Shown: in pieces, positions 4,936 to 8,887 of the stretch | Numbering within the stretch: position 1 is the stretch's first letter | Layout: each line of letters begins with the position of its first letter | From: Bacteroidales bacterium UBA7574 | GTDB lineage: Bacteria; Bacteroidota; Bacteroidia; Bacteroidales; Paludibacteraceae | Direction: 5' to 3' | Length of the DNA: 8,887 nt | Assembly: GCA_002479035.1 (NCBI GenBank) | Contig: DLLA01000069.1 | Coordinates: 1 to 8,887 of the forward strand | Notes under the pieces: generated by a model | Databases searched by the model: none | The model's input: the letters and a program-made list of their open reading frames with translations, nothing else | Told to the model about the DNA's origin: nothing | Made by a program: the position numbers and the translations under genes

Positions 4936-6069
4936 ATGGCTGGTGTGTATGTGCATATTCCGTTTTGTAAGAGTCGCTGTAAATACTGCGACTTCTATTC
5001 GACTACGCTGTTGGGGCGTAGGGGGGAGTATGTGGATGCGGTGATGGAAGAATGGACAATGGGCAAGGCACAAGGCGCAATGGGCAATGATATAGAGACG
5101 GTATATATAGGTGGCGGCACGCCCAGTCTATTAGATGTGGAGGACTTGCAGAGGTTGTTGGAAGTGTTGCCCGTGGAGAATGCCAAAGAGATTACCATAG
5201 AAGCCAATCCGGGCGACATTACCCGCGAGAAAGCAAGGGCGTGGCGTGCTATGGGCGTGAACAGGCTGAGCATTGGTATTCAATCGTTTGACGATGATGA
5301 ACTGCGCCTGATAGGCAGGCGGCATACGGCAGCACAGGCTCGCGAGGCGGTGAGGATAGCACGTGAAGAGGGGTTTGATAATATATCGGTGGACTTGATG
5401 TACGGGCTACCATGGGGAATTAAGAATGAAGAATTAAGAATGAAGAATGGCAAGTTACGTAAAGCCAATAACGCAGTGGAACTGCTACGCAACGATGTGG
5501 AGGAGTTGTTGCTGCTGAATGTGGAGCATATATCCACCTATTGCCTGAGTTACGAAGAGGGGACAGCGATGACCCGCATGCTGGAGCGCGGCGAGATAGA
5601 AGAGGTGGACGAAGATACTGAAAACCTGATGTTTGACTACATCGTGGCACGACTGACACAGGCGGGATATGAGCATTACGAGGTTAGCAACTTCGCCCGT
5701 CCCGGCAAGCGTTCATGGCACAACTCCAACTACTGGAACGACACACCCTACATCGGTTTGGGCGCAGGCGCACACAGTTATGACGGCGTACACCGCTATT
5801 GGAACCCAAGCGACATAGACCTGTACATCCGAGGCGCTTTGGCACACGATTTGCAGCGGGAACAAGAGACGCTGACCGACGAACAGCGGCACACCGAGCG
5901 CGTGATGCTGGGCTTGCGGACGGCAGAAGGCATTGCCCTCAGCGACGTGGACGAAACCAAAGCCCTACCCTACCTCCGGCGCGGACTGCTGCAGCAGAAA
6001 GGCAACCGCCTTGCGGCAACCACCGAGGGGTACCATATATTAAACAGAATAATCGAAGACTTGATATGA
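4936..6069 (+). CDS. hemW: HemW, radical SAM heme chaperone (coproporphyrinogen III oxidase-like)
   Basis: A 377-residue radical SAM protein. The cluster motif CKSRCKYC (C11, C15, C18; CxxxCxxC) lies right after the N-terminal VYVHIPF. GGGTPS is at 59-64, the IEANPGD strand at 88-94 and RLSIGIQSFDD at 110-120. The heme-binding HNxxYW motif, which separates HemW from true oxygen-independent coproporphyrinogen oxidase HemN, is present as HNSNYW (262-267), followed by IGLGAGAHSY (273-282). HemW is thought to deliver heme to target proteins; it is often annotated as a HemN-like oxidase. After GLP (157-159) there is an in-frame expansion of about 18 residues relative to usual family spacing, built from a 14-bp direct repeat (separate entry). 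The start ATG 4936 lies 33 bp after the promoter and gives the normal N-terminus. The stop overlaps the next start by 4 bp (ATGA), so coupled translation is likely. Confidence 0.9.
   Translation: MAGVYVHIPFCKSRCKYCDFYSTTLLGRRGEYVDAVMEEWTMGKAQGAMGNDIETVYIGGGTPSLLDVEDLQRLLEVLPVENAKEITIEANPGDITREKARAWRAMGVNRLSIGIQSFDDDELRLIGRRHTAAQAREAVRIAREEGFDNISVDLMYGLPWGIKNEELRMKNGKLRKANNAVELLRNDVEELLLLNVEHISTYCLSYEEGTAMTRMLERGEIEEVDEDTENLMFDYIVARLTQAGYEHYEVSNFARPGKRSWHNSNYWNDTPYIGLGAGAHSYDGVHRYWNPSDIDLYIRGALAHDLQREQETLTDEQRHTERVMLGLRTAEGIALSDVDETKALPYLRRGLLQQKGNRLAATTEGYHILNRIIEDLI
5057..5087. repeat. 10-bp direct repeat inside hemW
   Basis: CAATGGGCAA occurs at 5057-5066 and 5078-5087, a 21-bp (seven-codon) period. 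The surrounding codons give EWTMGKAQGAMGND (residues 39-52), unlike the charged helix usually found here. The distance to IETVYIGGGTPS is close to the family norm, so if this came from a repeat it replaced residues rather than adding them. Confidence 0.4.
5417..5448. repeat. 14-bp tandem direct repeat causing an expansion in hemW
   Basis: GAATTAAGAATGAA is repeated exactly at 5417-5430 and 5431-5444 and continues with GAAT. It encodes IKNEELRMKNG (residues 162-172), in a loop between the GLP motif and the following helix. AT-rich repeats of this kind (GAATTAAGAATG...) are familiar to me from Bacteroidetes genomes as low-complexity insertions. One 14-bp unit alone would shift the frame, so the whole inserted block must be a multiple of three. 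Confidence 0.7.
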
Positions 6070-8357
6070 AAAAAGAGACCAAGAAACCATCCGTCAGCCC
6101 GACATTCAAGAAGAAATTCCTGTGTTGGTTTTGGGGTATATTTGCAGGCGGCATACTGCTCATCGTGCTCATCTTTTGGATGATAACCAAGGGTTGGTTG
6201 GGCTATCTGCCGCCGTTGGACGAGTTGCAGAACCCGAAAAACAAGTTCGCCACCGAGGTGTTCTCGTCGGATATGCAGTCGCTTGGACGCTTCTACCGCA
6301 AGGAGAACCGCGTGGGCGTGACCTACGACCAGATTTCGCCCTATATGATTGACGCGCTGATAGCCACCGAGGACGCCCGTTTCTACAGCCACACCGGCGT
6401 GGACGCGAAAGGTCTGACCCGCGCCATACTGTTGCTCGGTCGTGCCGGCGGCGGCAGTACCATCACGCAGCAGTTGGCTAAGCAACTATGGTCGCCGCGG
6501 GCAAACAATATCTTCGAGCGTGCCCTACAAAAGCCCATCGAATGGGTGATAGCCACCAAGTTGGAGCGGCTCTACTCGAAAGAGGAGATACTGACGATGT
6601 ACCTCAACCAGTTCGACTTTCTCTACAACGCCGTGGGCGTGAAGTCGGCGGCACAGGTGTACTTCTCCACCACGCCTGCCGACCTGAAGATAGAAGAGGC
6701 AGCCACGCTGGTGGGGCTGTGCAAGAACCCCGCACTCTACAACCCTATCCGCCGTCCCGAAAGGGCGTTGGCACGGCGCAACACCGTACTCGGGCAGATG
6801 TGCAAGTACGACTACATCACGCCCGAGGTGTGCGACTCGCTGCAGGCGTTGCCCATCGAAATCAAGTATCAGAGTGTGGACCACAAGCAGGGCTTGGCAC
6901 CGTACTTCCGCGAGTATCTGCGCGGTGTGCTGACCGCCAAGCAACCCAAGGCAAGCAACTACCCCGACTGGAACAAACAGCAGTACGAGATAGACATGAA
7001 GCAGTGGAAAGAGAACCCGCTCTACGGCTTCTGCAACAAGAACCACAAGCCCGACGGCATGCCTTACGACCTATATCAGGACGGACTGCGTATCTACACC
7101 ACCATCGATTCGCGCATGCAGCAGTACGCGGAAGAGGCTGTGAATGAGCATATTCAGGCGTTGCAGAAGGACTTCTACAAAGAGAAGAAAGGCAAGAGTT
7201 ATGCCCCGTTCTCCCGAGACCTGTCGCGCGAAGAGATAGACGGCATCATGAACCGCTCCATGCGCCAGACCGACCGCTACCGCGCCATGAAGAAAGACGG
7301 CAAGTCCGAAACCGAGATACGCGAGACATTCAACACCCCCGTGGAGATGCGCGTGTTCTCATACAACGGTATGATTGACACCACTATGACGCCCATGGAC
7401 TCCATTCGCTGGAACAAGTACTTCCTGCGCTGCGGCTTCATGTCGATGGACCCGCACACAGGAGCAGTGAAGGCGTATGTAGGCGGACCCAACTTCTCAC
7501 AGTTCCAATACGACATGGTGAACATGGGTCGCCGTCAGATAGGCTCCACCGTGAAGCCATACCTATATACATTGGCTATGGACGAGGGCATGTGGCCGTG
7601 CGACAGCACCGTCAACGACTCCGTGACTCTCATTGACGGCAACGGCGTGCGCTGGACACCCCGCGACACACACGTGAAGAACCAAGGACAGATGGTGACG
7701 CTCAACTGGGGCTTGCAGCAGTCCAGCAACTGGATTACCGCCTACCTGATGTCGCTCTACACGCCCGAACAACTGGTTCGTCTCATGCGCTCGTTCGGCA
7801 TCGAAGGGCAGTTGGACCCCGTAGTCAGTATCTGTCTCGGACCCTGTGAGGTGAGTGTCAAGGAGATGGTGGACGCTTACACCACCTTCCCCAACAAGGG
7901 TATCCGTGTGGAGCCGCTCTACGTGACACGCATCGAGGACAACAACGGCAACGTGCTGGCGACCTTCACGCCCAAGACCTACGAGATTATCAGCGAGACC
8001 ACGGCATACAAGATGATATACATGCTCCGCAACGTGATGGACCACGGCACGGGTGTGCGGGCACGTCTGCGCTACGGACTGAAAGCCCCCATGGGCGGCA
8101 AGACCGGTACCAGCCAGAACAACTCCGACGGTTGGTTTGTGGGCTTCACACCCTCATTGGTAAGCGGTGTGTGGGTCGGCGGCGAAGACCGCTCCATTCA
8201 CTTCGACCGCATGGCATTGGGACAGGGTGCGAATATGGCACTGCCCATCTTCTCGCTCTATATGCAGAAGGTATATGCCGACCCCAATCTCGGCTACGAC
8301 ACCGCCGAGCAGTTCGACATACCCGCATGGTTCGACCCCGAGCAAGGGTGCAAGTAA
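6066..8357 (+). CDS. Class A penicillin-binding protein (PBP1a family, bifunctional)
   Basis: A 763-residue inner-membrane enzyme that polymerises lipid II (glycosyltransferase) and cross-links peptidoglycan (transpeptidase) in the periplasm. After a short basic cytoplasmic tail there is one membrane segment (about 18-41). The GT51 domain follows: catalytic Glu102 in ATEDARFYSHTGVD, GGGSTITQQLAKQLW (128-142), and the second key Glu (about 159) in KPIEWVIATKLE, then KEEILTMYLNQ (172-182). The transpeptidase domain has all three penicillin-binding motifs: STVK with active-site Ser494 (494-497), SSN (553-555) and KTG (679-681) in GGKTGTSQNNSDGW. The start is ATG 6066, overlapping the hemW stop. 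The open frame extends back to 5799, but that part lies within hemW and would remove the normal N-terminus. All catalytic residues are present, so it should be active. A 6-bp gap separates it from the TPR gene. It could be called mrcA or ponA; I leave the symbol blank because naming in Bacteroidetes varies. Confidence 0.92.
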   Translation: MKKETKKPSVSPTFKKKFLCWFWGIFAGGILLIVLIFWMITKGWLGYLPPLDELQNPKNKFATEVFSSDMQSLGRFYRKENRVGVTYDQISPYMIDALIATEDARFYSHTGVDAKGLTRAILLLGRAGGGSTITQQLAKQLWSPRANNIFERALQKPIEWVIATKLERLYSKEEILTMYLNQFDFLYNAVGVKSAAQVYFSTTPADLKIEEAATLVGLCKNPALYNPIRRPERALARRNTVLGQMCKYDYITPEVCDSLQALPIEIKYQSVDHKQGLAPYFREYLRGVLTAKQPKASNYPDWNKQQYEIDMKQWKENPLYGFCNKNHKPDGMPYDLYQDGLRIYTTIDSRMQQYAEEAVNEHIQALQKDFYKEKKGKSYAPFSRDLSREEIDGIMNRSMRQTDRYRAMKKDGKSETEIRETFNTPVEMRVFSYNGMIDTTMTPMDSIRWNKYFLRCGFMSMDPHTGAVKAYVGGPNFSQFQYDMVNMGRRQIGSTVKPYLYTLAMDEGMWPCDSTVNDSVTLIDGNGVRWTPRDTHVKNQGQMVTLNWGLQQSSNWITAYLMSLYTPEQLVRLMRSFGIEGQLDPVVSICLGPCEVSVKEMVDAYTTFPNKGIRVEPLYVTRIEDNNGNVLATFTPKTYEIISETTAYKMIYMLRNVMDHGTGVRARLRYGLKAPMGGKTGTSQNNSDGWFVGFTPSLVSGVWVGGEDRSIHFDRMALGQGANMALPIFSLYMQKVYADPNLGYDTAEQFDIPAWFDPEQGCK

Positions 8358-8363
8358 AATATA

Positions 8364-8887
8364 GTGAGACGCCTCTCTAAAATAGGTTTTGTCGTACTTT
8401 GCGCATTGTCGTGCATTGTCAACGGGGCTTTCGCCCAACTCAACACCGACCGCATCACCGCTATCGGGCGCAACGCGCTGTATTTCGATGACTATGTGCT
8501 TAGTATCCAGTACTTTAATCAGGTCATCAAACTCAAGCCCTACCTCAGCGAACCCTACCTCCTGCGTGCCATCGCCAAGATACAGTTGGGCGACTACACG
8601 GGTGCGGAGCAGGACTGCAACGCCGCCATCGAGCGCAATCCGTTCCAGCCCGGGGCATACTACACACGCGGATATGTCTATCGCCAGACGGGGCAGTTGG
8701 AGAAAGCCGAAAAGGACTTCTCCGAGGCACTCATCTTCGCCCCCGAGAACAAGACCTATCTCGTCCTTCGCGCCGATGTCCTCGCCGAGGAGAAGTGCTA
8801 CGACCGCGCCTTGCAGGACATCGACCACCTGTTGGGACGCGAACCCCACTCCGCCGAGTTGCTGTTCGAAAAAGGGTCTATCTGCAC
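8364..8887 (+). CDS. Exported TPR-repeat protein (partial, runs off the window)
   Basis: An open frame from GTG 8364, six bases after the penicillin-binding protein stop, continues to the window end (174 codons plus two bases, no stop). The GTG is favoured because an in-frame TAA lies at 8355-8357 and this start gives a good signal peptide: RRLSK, hydrophobic 7-19, then cleavage at AFA-Q (22-25). From residue about 44 tetratricopeptide repeats follow with 33-34-residue spacing: YVLSIQYFNQVIKLKPYLSE (44-63), LGDYTGAEQDCNAAIERNP (75-93), TGQLEKAEKDFSEALIFAP (109-127), and a fourth starting at CYDRALQDIDHLLGREP. TPRs are protein-protein interaction scaffolds. Position behind a cell-wall synthase in one operon suggests a periplasmic or outer-membrane-associated envelope role, but that is inference. 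The very high third-position G+C matches its neighbour. Confidence 0.8.
   Translation, partial: MRRLSKIGFVVLCALSCIVNGAFAQLNTDRITAIGRNALYFDDYVLSIQYFNQVIKLKPYLSEPYLLRAIAKIQLGDYTGAEQDCNAAIERNPFQPGAYYTRGYVYRQTGQLEKAEKDFSEALIFAPENKTYLVLRADVLAEEKCYDRALQDIDHLLGREPHSAELLFEKGSIC

Noticed and set aside
5010..5032. G-rich stretch in hemW as a fifth copy of the GC-rich repeat
   Set aside because: It lacks both the hairpin core and the tail, and the encoded LLGRRGEYVDAV fits normal HemW sequence.
5799..6065. Upstream extension of the penicillin-binding protein to 5799
   Set aside because: The extension lies inside hemW and is Arg/Pro-rich out-of-frame sequence; ATG 6066 gives the normal short cytoplasmic tail and membrane segment.
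8395..8401. TACTTTG as a promoter inside the start of the TPR gene
   Set aside because: The spacing within the element is one base short of TAnnTTTG, there is no good -33 element, and it lies downstream of the GTG start.
8154..8849. 231-codon frame on the minus strand
   Set aside because: It lies opposite the end of the PBP gene and the TPR gene, whose domains are clear; it is a shadow frame.

Overview
The window looks like chromosomal DNA from a Bacteroidales bacterium (Prevotella/Bacteroides-like). The promoter elements are of Bacteroidetes type (TTTG or TTG, about 20 bp, then TAnnTTTG), starts lack clear Shine-Dalgarno sequences, the best-matching homologues of the proteins are typical of Bacteroidetes, and coding DNA is rather GC-rich while intergenic DNA is AT-rich. 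Species cannot be fixed from the sequence alone.

Layout, all genes on the + strand: (1) bases 1-96, the last 31 codons of an unidentified gene; (2) 97-459, a non-coding stretch with an inverted repeat, a degenerate GC-rich repeat copy, a pair of 12-bp direct repeats and a good promoter; (3) 460-2615, a two-gene operon of a TM1586-type nitroreductase followed 5 bp later by a TolC-family outer-membrane efflux protein; (4) 2722-4416, a bacterial GH3-family (ANL-like) acyl-adenylating enzyme; (5) 4417-4935, a 519-bp non-coding stretch with degenerate tandem repeats, a rho-independent terminator, a promoter-like element, a decayed fragment of an IS1182-type transposase and a near-perfect promoter; (6) 4936-8887, a hemW - class A penicillin-binding protein - TPR protein operon, with a 4-bp ATGA overlap between the first two genes and a 6-bp gap before the third, which runs off the window.

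The gene products are mostly housekeeping or cell-envelope proteins: heme handling (HemW), peptidoglycan synthesis (PBP1a), an exported TPR protein and an outer-membrane channel. The nitroreductase and GH3 enzyme have unknown substrates.

I see no defence island, CRISPR array or complete mobile element. The most unusual signal is a small GC-rich repeat family (a 17-bp hairpin core plus a 12-16 bp tail, about 33 bp in all). It occurs four times in 1.8 kb, three times inside the tolC reading frame, where it codes for short linker-like peptides without breaking the frame. hemW also carries an in-frame expansion built from a different 14-bp repeat. The window therefore records repeated insertion of short repeats into protein-coding DNA.
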